Shown: in pieces, positions 47,260-58,155 of the stretch | Layout of the letters: every line of letters starts with the position of its first letter | How positions within the stretch are numbered: the first letter of the stretch is position 1 | From: Sycobia sp. Sy_11 | Lineage: Eukaryota > Arthropoda > Insecta > Hymenoptera > Epichrysomallidae | Direction: 5' to 3' | DNA length: 64,000 bases | Assembly (NCBI GenBank): GCA_018907035.1 | Contig: JACCIC010000021.1 | Span: 4,358,501-4,422,500 of the forward strand | Notes under the pieces: generated by a model | Told to the model about the DNA's origin: nothing | Seen by the model: only the letters and a program-made list of their open reading frames with translations | Database searches by the model: none | Translations under genes and position numbers: made by a program

Positions 47260-47820
47260 TTTTATTCTTTGTTTTTATTTATGCTGTCGTCTCTTCTTTA
47301 CACTTTAATCCGTTTCGGATACAAGAAATCAATTTACGACAGGCAGAAAGAAAAATATGACAAATTACTTCTTTGTGTTAAGTAATTGAAAATTATTTGT
47401 AATTAACATTAATCTACCCATTGAATGAATTATGAATATAAACAATTTGTGAAGAATTTTCATTCAACACGAATTGGTACAACGGCCACGTTGATTTTCA
47501 CAATATTATAATATATGTCGTGCTTTCATATAAGGATGTTTTATAATTATTAATTTTAAATAATAGAAATACGTCCATTTGATAAACTATTCTGCGGTAG
47601 TTTTTGAATAAATTAAAATTTAGATAAAAATACCAACAAATCTTTCAGTTGGATTCAGGATTAAAATTAAAACTATATAACAAATGGTTATGAATTTGGA
47701 ATCGATATAGATAATAAAATTTCTAATGATCGATATAAATGTAGCGAGAAAATGTTGTGTGCTAAAACATCAATTTCTATCTCGTGTTGCACATCGAATC
47801 AGAGACCGGATTGCATTTAT
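47260..47820. other. AT-rich non-coding stretch
   Basis: Nothing recognised. Confidence 0.5.
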
Positions 47821-47823
47821 ATG

Positions 47824-47825
<2 letters not shown>

Positions 47826-47901
<76 letters not shown>

Positions 47902-47909
47902 CGCGCGCG

Positions 47910-47963
<54 letters not shown>
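47826..47963. repeat. CA-GC-CA-TA compound microsatellite
   Basis: About 74 bp of CA, ten bases of GC, ten of CA, then about 43 bp of TA. Nearly all 138 bases alternate purine and pyrimidine. Confidence 0.97.
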
Positions 47964-47965
<2 letters not shown>

Positions 47966-48206
47966 TACATATACATATCGCACTCGAATCTGTAGCGTCG
48001 GCCCCTCTGTGAAATCGTCACGATATTTTCTTCTCACTTCTTTGCGGCCTTGTCTTTTGATGCCAATTCTGATGGAAAACGGGTAGTTCCCGCCCCCGCC
48101 ACTCATCACCTTCTCGCGGCGGCCCGGAGTCCTCTGCAGCCGAGACAACACGAAGAAGTCGCGCGGGGGCTGTTGTGCGTCCCTCGTTGGCCTTTCACAC
48201 GCCTGC

Positions 48207-48222
48207 GTGTATGTATGTATGC

Positions 48223-48278
<56 letters not shown>
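48207..48278. repeat. TATG-TA compound microsatellite
   Basis: A few TATG units then about 53 bp of TA. Confidence 0.96.
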
Positions 48279-48279
<1 letters not shown>

Positions 48280-48790
48280 AAAGATGCGGTCGAGTAATTA
48301 AGGGTGACCTATCGACTATCGAATATATAACTGGAGGAGAGGTGCGTGTCGACGAGCAGATCTCGAGTTCGCGATAAGGAGTAGCTGATCGCTTCTCCTC
48401 TGCCGGAGCCTCCTCGGTAGCCTCTCTTTTCTAGCCGATCAGACTATATGTGCGCGCGCGCGCGCGTGTGTATGTGTGTGTAAGTGTCCTCTTTCTCAAT
48501 AAATTAGAATGGAAATTTATTGAATGCAAGGGTAAAGTATTTTCATGCGATTAATAAATGAAAATAGATAAAGTTTTACTTTTGGGCGTATTTTTAAAAT
48601 CAATTATAGTTGAAACCAATTTGTTCATTGCGAAATGACTCAAATGGAAATTGACAAAATTCTTGAACTGTGAGGAAAGTCTTTTAAAGAGATTCAAATA
48701 ATTTTATTGATAACTGTCTCGCCTACAGCTTTAGAGATATATTTAAGTTAATAAATATACTTTAATTGTACTTTTGTCAACTGCTTATAA

Positions 48791-48977
48791 ACAAATTAAT
48801 AAATATTTTTTCATTGGTCATACAGTCCAATTAAATCAATCGAAAACAATACGTAACAATATCAATACATATCTACATATCTACTGTTAATGTAGATATA
48901 TATTGATATTGTTACGTATTGTTTTCGGTTGATTTGATTGGACTGTAAGACCAATGAAAAAATGTTTATTAATTGGT
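48791..48977. mobile_element. Near-perfect inverted repeat of about 187 bp (MITE or hairpin locus)
   Basis: The left arm 48791-48877 and right arm 48891-48977 are reverse complements over about 87 bases with about six mismatches by eye, around a 13-base loop. The core GAAAACAATACGTAACAATA is exact in both arms. Either strand would fold into one long hairpin. A 12-bp direct repeat (ttaataaatata) occurs at 48748-48759 and 48977-48988 but does not sit at the left edge, so it is not a clean target-site duplication. No ORF is present. Confidence 0.75.
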
Positions 48978-49244
48978 TAATAAATATATATACATTTCAT
49001 ATAATTGAACGCACTTAAATTTATTTCTCCTACATTACTCTTTCCAAAATTGTAATTGAATAATGATTATTTTTATAAAACTTTTTTACATTCTGTCCAG
49101 TATTTCGATGACAATTAAGGGAGAAGAAGAATAAAACTATAGAACAAAGTATAAGAAGTGCGCAAGTAAAAGAAGGAACTGAAAGAAAATTTTTTTCAAT
49201 TTATTTTGAAGCACCAGGAGAACAGGCTCGTTAATCTTTGGTGG

Positions 49245-49299
<55 letters not shown>

Positions 49300-49321
49300 C
49301 ACTCTCACTCTCACTCTCTCT
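49245..49321. repeat. (CT)n microsatellite
   Basis: About 52 bp pure, then imperfect CT with CACTCT units. Confidence 0.97.
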
Positions 49322-49811
49322 TTCCTTTTACCTTTCTCGACCTACGTCTCTATTTCACACCGCGCGGGCACCAGAACAGCAATGCTGTAACGTAAAGTCA
49401 GTTAATTTACGATCCGATTTGACCGAAAATGCGAGCGAACGAGCGAATCGCGTATCGCTTACGGTTTTGCTTCTCTTTTACCTCAAATGCGCTTGCTCAC
49501 CTTGTTCGTTATTTACTTTTTTTTTATTTTATCTTTTTTAAAGAGTGCATTTTTACTTTGAAGAATTTGATATTTCGCTGGATAAATCGATTCATTTTAC
49601 TATCGAATATGTTTTTTCTGTTGTTCCAGATATTCATATCAATAATTTGATCGACGTATTAATTATGAACAAATATTTTAGAAAAGAGATTTTTGAAATT
49701 ATTTAAATGTAAAAAGTATAATCGAAGAAAAAAACAATAAGTAATCAAATTAATTAAGTATTTTATTTTATTTATTTTTCTTTTTCAGTGATACACTATT
49801 ATCTTCTCATT

Positions 49812-50002
49812 AAAATTGAATCAATGAAAATCGCCTCACTGTTTTAAAACAGTGAAATTTTCCCTGGTAAATTAGTAAATTTTTTTCTGTTTACGTTGTA
49901 CAAATTAATGTCACAATGTATGAAAAGTGTAATATTCCCTAATTTACCAATAAAAATTTCACTTTTTTAAAACAGTGAGGCGATTTCCACTTGTTCAATT
50001 TT
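49812..50002. mobile_element. Second inverted-repeat element of about 191 bp
   Basis: The arms 49812-49875 and 49939-50002 match as reverse complements over 64 bases with about eight mismatches by eye. Each arm contains AAATCGCCTCACTGTTTTAA. The left copy includes a perfect 20-base palindrome, TCACTGTTTTAAAACAGTGA (49836-49855). The 63-base centre is itself partly symmetric (tacgttgt and acaatgta). It is unrelated in sequence to the element 835 bp upstream. It fits a non-autonomous terminal-inverted-repeat element or an expressed hairpin. Flanking duplications are not obvious. Confidence 0.72.
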
Positions 50003-51560
50003 ATTGAATTGTTATCATCAGAGTACAAAAAATAATTTACTCGCAATTTATTCATGAGAGACAATCAGGTTAATTATGCAATCACAAAAATTCAGATCCA
50101 AATTAGCTAAAATTAAGTATATAAAACAATTAAAATCATAATTATCTATAAATGTTAAATAATTTCTACATTATGTAAAAACTTCAGTGCGCTTTTCATC
50201 GAAGACGACACTAACTATCTTACAGTTTTGAATATATCTTAGGGGACGTTTTTGGTTGAAGAAAAATTGAGGGAGCGTTAAGAATCAATCGCCTTCCATA
50301 CAAAGGAACAAGTCAACGCATTGTACATGGTAATAGTCAACGTCTGATTTTTGTCCATTTGAGGTAGATTCTAAGCTAACCACAAGTCTTGCAGAAAATA
50401 TAATAATTATGACAATTAAATCAGCCGATTTACGACGAAGTGCATAAATACCGCTAGATGTCGAGCTCTACTTTACTTCTCGAAATCAGATTAATAAACT
50501 CACAGCCATTCGTCTTCGGTCAGGCGATGGTTCAGATATGAGAGCGTACACTACTGAGGAAAGTTATACTTAAACAAATGAACTCTCATGATTCTGTGTC
50601 TACTTTTTTATCTCGCATGTACGGTCGAAAACTAACCATTGATTTTTAACACAGGAGAGATAGGAATAGGGATAGCTTTCTTAAGCAGTATCATGCTCTA
50701 AGATTCAGACAAACTCATGCGAATAATGCAAATGTTCTAACTAATCATCGCGATCTATTACATTCCTACTTTTCTCAATTATTCATAATACTTTATTCCT
50801 TTTTCTGAAGCTTCAGTAGAGTTTTTATAGCTATAAATATCGGTTGGCTGGACATCACACAATATCTCTCTTGGAAATGACATTTCGTTCAATTACGAAT
50901 TTATTATTTTTAGTGGACATTAATTTTTGCAGATATGTTCATGCTGAATTTAAAGAAAAAATTGTAGACAATGTAAAATCGAAAGTTTGAAGGATAATTT
51001 TATTCAGTCATCCGTTAAGAATGCATTAGCGATATGATTGATTGTCGATAAAAAATTTTCAAACGAGGCCTTAAAACTTTCGCGATCATAAAGATATTTG
51101 ATCCGAATCGATCCTGACACATTTTAGAGATAAAAAAAAATTCACTCATACCATTGATTGAAACAATAGAGTTTAGTAAATTTCTGTGTTTTTGCAAAGG
51201 AGGCGATAAATTTTTTTCAAAAGGTGCTGTCTCGAAAAGGGACTAGACTCGGAAGAAAAGGTTGAGAACTTCTGTAACAAAATGATTATCAATCCAAAAA
51301 CTTTTAATTGTTAATAATATTTATAAAATTACAAATAATTATAATTGAGTCATTACTCGTCAATCTAAATGACATTCTATCATTTCGATATCTCAAAGAG
51401 ACAAGAGAGGGGTAAATAGGAAAAGAAGAAGAGGAAGAAGAAAAAGAAGTGCTCGAGATGAGACGAAAAAAGAAATTTGGAAGTACGCAAGCTAACATGG
51501 TTCCCTTATCCAGGGAGCAGATTATATTGATTAATGAATTGCTCCCATAAAACTCGCCGG
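50003..51560. other. AT-rich to balanced non-coding stretch
   Basis: The part 50200-50880 is more balanced and repeat-free, with acceptor-like sites at about 50396 and 50524, but no frame longer than about 17 codons follows them. Confidence 0.4.
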
Positions 51561-51568
51561 CAGGCTCA

Positions 51569-51570
<2 letters not shown>

Positions 51571-51612
<42 letters not shown>
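51571..51612. repeat. (TA)n microsatellite
   Basis: About 42 bp. Confidence 0.97.
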
Positions 51613-51617
<5 letters not shown>

Positions 51618-51705
51618 ATTCCATAATAAATTCCCTTCTTACCTACCCATTTTGTGCGTCGGAATCGTTTTCAGTTCTCCCGCGCCCGGTATCGGCGCAA
51701 CGCGA

Positions 51706-51707
<2 letters not shown>

Positions 51708-51745
<38 letters not shown>
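51708..51745. repeat. (TA)n microsatellite
   Basis: About 38 bp. Confidence 0.97.
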
Positions 51746-51747
<2 letters not shown>

Positions 51748-51921
51748 TGCGCGGCGACTACGGCGCATCGTCGTCGATCCGGGCTGAATCGTGGTATGCG
51801 GCCCGCTTGTCTTCTTCCTTCCTTATCTCAAGCGTTTCAAGATTGAGCATGTTTTGTTTCTATTGTCCCTAATTAGATGCCGTTTAAAAGTTCTCGGTTA
51901 ACGAATCGACCGGTTCGCCAA

Positions 51922-51926
<5 letters not shown>

Positions 51927-51970
<44 letters not shown>
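51927..51970. repeat. (CT)n microsatellite
   Basis: About 40 bp. Confidence 0.97.
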
Positions 51971-51971
<1 letters not shown>

Positions 51972-52823
51972 GCTCTCCGATACGGGCCAGAGGCGAAAAG
52001 AAGGAGTGAAGGCAACGTCGAAGAACAAGACGAAATCGAAATGGACAGAGGGACACGGGGATTTAAGATATCCCCCGGGCCAAGGGGTTCAGAAAAAATG
52101 TTGATTAGGAATTACGTATATAGAGGCCGTCCCGGTCGATAAGAAAATCCAGTAATGATAAGCTATATTCGTGATTCAATTATGTGCCCTTAATTCATTA
52201 GGACTGTGTTGTAGCTTGAATTTTTATTCACTTTTTTACTACTTAGCAAAAGTCACATCTCTTCCTTTGTAATTTTAATAAAACTCAAAAATGATGAATC
52301 AACAATAACTCAACCTCAATAATAAAAGAAAGATCGAAATTAGTTCGCATTAATATTCGAATTTATATAGCTCTAGCTACGTTATTTCATAATAAATGAA
52401 ATTAAATAATACGTTGATAAAAGTATGTATCTTTTAACAGTGAAGCATAATTGATAAATCCGCAACTTTTCAGACGTATGATGTATGTTTCAGTAATAAT
52501 ATATTATATGAAATTTTTATTTATAAGAGATTAGATAAAGGATTCAATAAAAGATCAAGTAAAAATTATCGTTATACAATTTCATGTTTTGAATTCACTA
52601 TCTCTATTCAATCTACTGTAATCAGCTTTTTATTTTTGGTTATTCTTTTTCACTAATTTTTTATGTATTTTATGATGAAAATGATTTTATTAATTATTAA
52701 TAATAAAACACTTCACTTAAGTATCAAATATATCGAGAAATTACTTATATTACCAATTTTTAGCGTGGAAATATTTAAAGTAATTTGTATAGGTCGCAAT
52801 CGACATTTCTCACATTTCAACAG

Positions 52824-52889
52824 GCTGCTACTAACAACTGAGATCTCTCCAATGTCAGAGTTTGGAAACATTATCGATATAACAGAAAG
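52824..52889 (+). CDS. Possible upstream exon of the serine protease gene
   Basis: A good acceptor (ttctcacatttcaacag) precedes 66 bases that are open in one frame (LLLTTEISPMSEFGNIIDIT, then E and a split codon). They end at a plausible donor, GAAAG|GTATGC. Entry and exit are both phase 2, so the exon joins in frame only to the 53032 acceptor of the protease exon. The intervening intron would be about 140 bases including a TA microsatellite. An alternative is one first exon starting at an ATG near 52663, since the frame stays open and has a hydrophobic, signal- or anchor-like N-terminal stretch. That part is as AT-rich as the surrounding intron-like DNA. No domain is recognised. The link to the protease rests on proximity, strand and phase only. 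Confidence 0.3.
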
Positions 52890-52898
52890 GTATGCACC

Positions 52899-52904
<6 letters not shown>

Positions 52905-52955
<51 letters not shown>
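52905..52955. repeat. (TA)n microsatellite
   Basis: About 51 bp; lies in the proposed short intron before the protease exon. Confidence 0.97.
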
Positions 52956-52956
<1 letters not shown>

Positions 52957-53011
52957 CTCCAGAAAATCCTGTACATCCATTTCAAATTAACCTCGGCCTT
53001 ATCGTTGTCAG

Positions 53012-53168
53012 ATCGGCTTTCGGCCTGTAAGCTTCTCACGAGTCACTAAACCTGGTCGGGAGCGAATAGAAGCGGAGCAGCACATGAGGATAGGACGCTT
53101 CGGACGCAAATGTGCACCTGGACCTCTCGATCGCGGGCGGATCGTCGGCGGCACGGAGAGCTCGAACG
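53012..53168 (+). CDS. Exon of a trypsin-like (S1) serine protease, activation region
   Basis: The frame reads a linker with one cysteine (KCAPGPLDRG) followed by RIVGGTESSNG. R-IVGG is the classic zymogen cleavage site of S1 proteases: cleavage after Arg frees the Ile that forms the active-site salt bridge, and the upstream Cys usually stays disulfide-bonded to the catalytic domain. The exon ends after the first base of a codon at AACG|GTATGT (last exon base 53168, phase 1), and the same frame beyond it has no protease character, which supports the donor. Two acceptors fit: a pyrimidine-rich one ending at 53011 (ttatcgttgtcag, phase 0) or AAG ending at 53031 (phase compatible with the exon at 52824). 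The frame is open back to 52991. The His, Asp and Ser exons are not visible downstream. The protease is presumably secreted or membrane-anchored. The subfamily is not identifiable; CA rather than CG after the cysteine is less usual. Family call is fairly sure; the start is uncertain. Confidence 0.72.
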
Positions 53169-53840
53169 GTATGTACCGTGGATCATCGCTCTCGGGTACC
53201 TTTCGAATTTTTCATCGAGGCTTATACACCGTCGCTATACTTATAGGCTCGCGCGAACGACGCCCGATAAGAAAATTCGTTGGGAATGCACGCTGATTTT
53301 TTGCATGCAACTGCTCGCTTGTTTAAGAATTTTTTTTTTTTTTTTTTGCTTTTTTTCAAGATATATTCCGTATCCTTGGGGCTTATTAAATTTTATTTTC
53401 GATCGCCGTATATTCTACAGTTTTATTAATACCCGAAAAACGTTTCAATGAATTAATAATTGTGGTGTTGTAAGATTAGTAGTATATAGAATAGTTTTGG
53501 GTGGGTCATCTTAATTTAATTTAAAGTTACAAAAAATTACCCGTGTAAAATTAATCATATATCTTATATAATGAGATAAACTTAACCTTACTACAGGTAT
53601 ATATTGCACGAATATTTATGATTTTAGAAATTATATTAATGCTTTTGAATTCAGAACTTACCTTCTGAACATCAGCCAGTGTAGAAATTCATTCAATCTA
53701 ATTAGTTTTTCTTATTTAATGTCAGGATCGAGAAAGGATAATAGAATTTTTTAAACTTTACATATCATATAAGGAAAAAAGTAACTGATAATGATATGCA
53801 AAAATACGTATTTGCGCTTTATTAACGTGGATAGAAGTAA

Positions 53841-53880
53841 AACAAACGTTAAAACTTGTTAAAACGTTAAAACGTTAAAA
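53841..53880. repeat. Short tandem repeat, AAAACGTT-like
   Basis: Four or five imperfect copies of CGTTAAAA occur in a row in AT-rich DNA. Confidence 0.6.
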
Positions 53881-54138
53881 GTGTTCCGTCGCATCGCGCG
53901 ATTTTAATAAAATTAATGTTGTTCCAGGTTTTTTGGTCGATAAGCAAATGCTCAATAATCTTCTGCTATGGATATTCTCAAGTTTAAAGTATATAGCACA
54001 GAAAAAGTTTTTTTAATATAATTAGCAAAATATTAAAAGTAAAAAATTGATATTAATTCTGTCAATTTAAAAAAGAAACAATTTTTCGAATTCCTTATTT
54101 CTTATATATACTCGTATATTATGCATATTTTTTTATAG

Positions 54139-54498
54139 ATGCGTAATCGAAATATTGCCGAGATAAATTTACCTGTACATACGTCGCGCAACCCTTTTCC
54201 AACCTCCTTGACTTTATTGAAGCAGAAGGGAGAGAAACGCCGTTCTCTACTGCTTTTTCTTTCTTTTTCATCAACGTCAAGCCGTGAACCCCGCGGAGCG
54301 GGCTGGGGAACGGGGAAGGGGGGGATCGTTCTCCAGTGCGGGCACGTCGTCGTCGTCGTCGCATCTGGGAATTGTGACTTTTGTGGGAGGAACGAAACGT
54401 TAAAGTCGAGAGGCATTCGTACGGTGCCAACGCCGAGGATCGATCCGACTGGGATAAGGGGCCAAGGGGGCCACGGAGATATTCAAGAATGCTTTTAA
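54139..54498 (+). CDS. ORF of 119 codons beginning just after an acceptor-like site
   Basis: The tract atattttttta-tag is followed at once by ATG and an open frame (MRNRNIAEINLPVHTSRNPF at the start). A (GTC)5 run encodes VVVVV, and CGH plus CDFC give a loose C/H-rich patch. The second half is in a GC-rich, microsatellite-poor island where stops are rare. The opposite strand is open too, with a good donor (TACAG|GTAAAT) at about 54170. No domain can be named. Confidence 0.11.
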   Translation: MRNRNIAEINLPVHTSRNPFPTSLTLLKQKGEKRRSLLLFLSFSSTSSREPRGAGWGTGKGGIVLQCGHVVVVVASGNCDFCGRNETLKSRGIRTVPTPRIDPTGIRGQGGHGDIQECF

Positions 54499-54590
54499 CG
54501 GAGCGGTCACGCGACCATATACGCTTGTATAGTCTAATAGACGGTCCGTGTCCCGACTTTTTGGGTTTCACTCCTCTGCCTCCCTTCGCG

Positions 54591-54617
54591 CCCCACCCCA
54601 CCCGATCCTCCCACCCC
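54591..54617 (-). other. G-quadruplex-prone tract on the minus strand
   Basis: Five C-runs (CCCC-A-CCCC-A-CCC-gatcct-CCC-A-CCCC) give a G4 motif on the complementary strand. Confidence 0.6.
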
Positions 54618-54731
54618 AGGCCGCAGCCCTCGTCGCCAGCCGCACCTCTCGCGCTTCCTTTGCTAACTAGGGGTCTCGTTGATTGCCCGACATCACCTGC
54701 ACTGCTATCTTGAGGGCCAATTCCACGTATT

Positions 54732-54734
<3 letters not shown>

Positions 54735-54785
<51 letters not shown>
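54735..54785. repeat. (TA)n microsatellite
   Basis: About 51 bp. Confidence 0.97.
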
Positions 54786-54787
<2 letters not shown>

Positions 54788-54880
54788 CAATTTGGCTTTC
54801 GGCATCGTTTCCATATACCGATATCTAAAAGTAAATGCTCTAATTATTTTGTTTACCGAGTGGCACTGAAATTTTTTCAG

Positions 54881-54946
54881 ATCGCCGGAGCAAAAATACT
54901 TATGGATAGATTCACTGAAACAAGCTTATATGAATGTGTATGTACG
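54881..54946 (+). CDS. Candidate exon downstream of the protease exon, function unknown
   Basis: A very strong acceptor (gaaattttttcag) is followed by exactly 22 open codons (starting IAGAKILMDRFTETSLYEC). They end at ACG|GTAAAA, a moderate donor, so both phases are 0. The composition looks coding-like, but the peptide has no S1 protease motif. Its phase (0) does not match the phase-1 donor at 53168, so it cannot directly follow that exon. It could belong to another gene, be an alternative exon, or be chance. Confidence 0.18.
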
Positions 54947-55009
54947 GTAAAATTCACTGGTATCTTTTTCAACCGAAGTTCTCGTGGTTTCACGAAGCTT
55001 TAAATTTAA

Positions 55010-56795
55010 TCGTATAAAAAGCAGTGTTTTTCGACAACAGATAAATGCTCTTTAAAGAATTTTTTTTTTTATCACTGTAGTTGATGAAGATTTGAAACTT
55101 AAATTTATGTATAGTATATTAAAAAAAAAGATGATTATAAAGCAGCAAGAATATTCTACAATTTTATTATTAATAATAACATTTCTTGCGTTAGAAAGTA
55201 AAATTATCAAGCAAATATTAAGCCATTAACGTCGAAGAGAACTTAAAAACTTTTAAAAACTTTTTTTTTTCAGAAAATTCACTATACCACATCTTTTCGA
55301 AAAATTTAAGCAACGGTTTTTCTTCTGTAGAATTTCATACATTTTCAAAATCTGGAACTGTTAATCATACAAAGTTAATATTTAAAAACACATATAAATG
55401 ATTATTTGAATTACATGGGTGAATTTTAGAAAATGTTTTTATTAATCAACATTTATTCAAAAACATAAGCGGTAGATCTGCATCCTTGGGCCATAATGTT
55501 TCAAATGATACAAATACACAATTCAAATTCAACGTAGCAACTACTAATATCGCGCCAAAGTGCCAAAAAGCAATAGATAAATATTGTTCAATATTTATTT
55601 TAAATGGATCACCTTTATAAAAAAATGTTTATATAATAAAAAGTGATTAGAATTGGCAAAAAATGTTCGTCGAAATCGGAATTTTGAGTACAAAGAACAT
55701 TTGTTTAAATCAAAAAATCGCTCAAAAAAACTCACTTTCAGATATTTTTTTTTTGTTTTATCAAAAGCTTGCTTCAAATAGATTCTCTATTAATAAACAT
55801 TTTACTAAATAATCTCAGTGAAAAATTAACTTTTCGAAAACAACAACGAATTAAAATTGACCAATGCGTACCTGTGAATTGTTCTCAGAAATTTTTGGAC
55901 AAATTTTGAATTTATGAAAAAATGTCGAAATTATCAAATATTACTCAAAAACTATTTCATATCCTTAGGCAGCATTTGATGTTCCATAAGAAAAGCAACT
56001 GTTGCAATTTTTCGAAACATTATGGAATTTCGTCACTGAAAAAGTTTCCAGAAAAAAATAACGTCGTCTTGATATGTCAACGGTTGTCGTTAATAATTCG
56101 ACAAACGTCGATTGCCAACCGCTATTCATCAAATTCTAGGAAAAAATCTGTCCAGTTCAACATATACATTGTACATGGAATGTTTCAGCTGGCCAGTGAG
56201 AAATTTAAGCCCAGTCTTTAAAAAGCGATATATGAAAAATTATCTGAGTTTATCGAAAACGATGGGAACTTATTATGGACGCTCTCCTTGTATCTCCTTT
56301 ATTTTTTGCCCGTGTCCCCCTTCATTTTATCTTAGGCTTACACCTTCCACGAAAGCAGTTCTTGTATAAGTTGATAGCGCGACGGGCTTACGGCTTTTAT
56401 CTATAAATAATCGGGACTCGAATGTTAACACGGGCCGGTCGAAATTGAAATCACTGTTGCGTCGATAGCGGATTCTTCAGAAGCTTTGGAATTCTGGTTC
56501 GCGCGTGGGAACTTCTTCAAAACAAAAAAATGGACGAATAAAAAAGCAGAAGATGACCGGATTTCTTTCTTTTTTTTTTTTAATTTTTCGCGCACCTTAA
56601 GCGATTTCAAAGATTATGTGAAAAAACTACAATATTAATGAATTTAGTGTATTTTAAAAATTACAAATTTAGGATAATCATTTATAGTCTAATATGTTTT
56701 TAAAGACTAAGAATGTTGAATAAAGACTAAAAATTATGAAAATTAAAATATATATTTTTTTATATATTTTTTAAATCTGACATCTCAGTTATATT

Positions 56796-56849
<54 letters not shown>

Positions 56850-57640
56850 ATAAAAACTACAGAACAGCAACAAAAATATAATATTTCATATTCAATTCGT
56901 GTTTATAAATCGTAAGGTTTATCAGCCGTTTTATTTTAATTCAAATTTAGCTCTTTTTAAATGCATCCTCGTTGCCCGCGTATCCTTGTTAGAGCATGTA
57001 CGTGTATACGATCAAAGTTTCGCGTAGGATTACATGGTAACTGATAATACAAAATAATTGTTAGGAAACAAGTTTTGAATAAAAATAAATGTTACACGAT
57101 AAAAGGAAAAGAAAAAATCAAAAACCGAAAGGGGCGTTCACACCAAACAAATATTGAAGACCCCCTGTGAACTCCTGACGAGATTCGTGGATTGCAACGT
57201 CATTGAAAATCGTATAAAACAACGACGGTTGATCTTTTCTTCTTCGCAAACTGTACGGAAATGTAAACAATATTTCATCTCAGTAATCACTGCGTATTAC
57301 TGATTTCAATTGAAGAAAAGTTATTTTGATACTTACAGGGCAAATAATGTTTTATACTAATTTGCTGGCCAGTATTCAATAGTTATTTAATAAAGGATTA
57401 TTTTTCCAGTATAGTATTATCATCAAGTAAACAGTTTATTCAATTGATTCAGAGAAAAAAAACAATTTGAATGAAAAACGCATTTTCATGGACGAAGGAA
57501 GTGCATGTGATCGATACAAAAATTAAATTCGGCGAATATGTTATTACAATTTAAGTATTCATAAAAAATATTCATTTCATAAAATAAAGCTTATTTTTCA
57601 ACTAAATTATTATTCATTAAAATTTATGTAATAAAAATAG
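55010..57640. other. AT-rich desert
   Basis: Open frames at 55922-56369 are AT-rich and show no protease motif. No gene recognised. Confidence 0.5.
56800..56845. repeat. (TA)n microsatellite
   Basis: About 46 bp; one of the few long TA tracts inside a desert. Confidence 0.97.
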
Positions 57641-58155
57641 AATGCCGAGTCCCAACAATCTTGGCACACGTGCAAATATTTTATTCATCCGACTTTTTTC
57701 ATTCCACGAGACCCTCCCATACGATTCAATATTGCGCGTATATAATAATATCGGGACCGAGTCCGAAAACTCGCGGAGAAAACCGATTCGAGCCGCATCG
57801 GCGGTCCGTCGAGGGTCGGACAAAAGCGGACGGGCCTGCGCGCGTCTCCGCCTTGGGCGAATAACGCGCGCGAGAGGGACGAAAATAGTCTCGCGCGGAG
57901 CCAGAGGCGCGCGGATTTGCATGCGTGTCCGGAGCGCGGGTCGTCTCAGGAGGTGGGGGAGGTTGAGGAGGAGGGCAAGGGGTAGGGAGACGAGGGAGTC
58001 AAAGGGTTCCCCCCGCTAGAGTAGCCAGCCTCGACGTAGGTGGAGTGGAGGGTGGGGCTCTTGCTCGCTCTCTCCCACCCTCTCCCGCCCTCCTCCCCTC
58101 TGCCTTCGTTATATGGAAATTCGAGGGACGATGCGTCGCGTCGTTTCAAAGTTCT

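Noticed and set aside
48748..48988. 12-bp direct repeat as a target-site duplication of the inverted-repeat element
   Set aside because: The left copy lies 31 bases outside the arm, so the repeats do not immediately flank the element.
56112..56369. Possible protease continuation exon (SWPV after an acceptor-like TTTCAG)
   Set aside because: No AAHC or other S1 motif follows, and the rest of the frame is AT-rich and unlike a protease.
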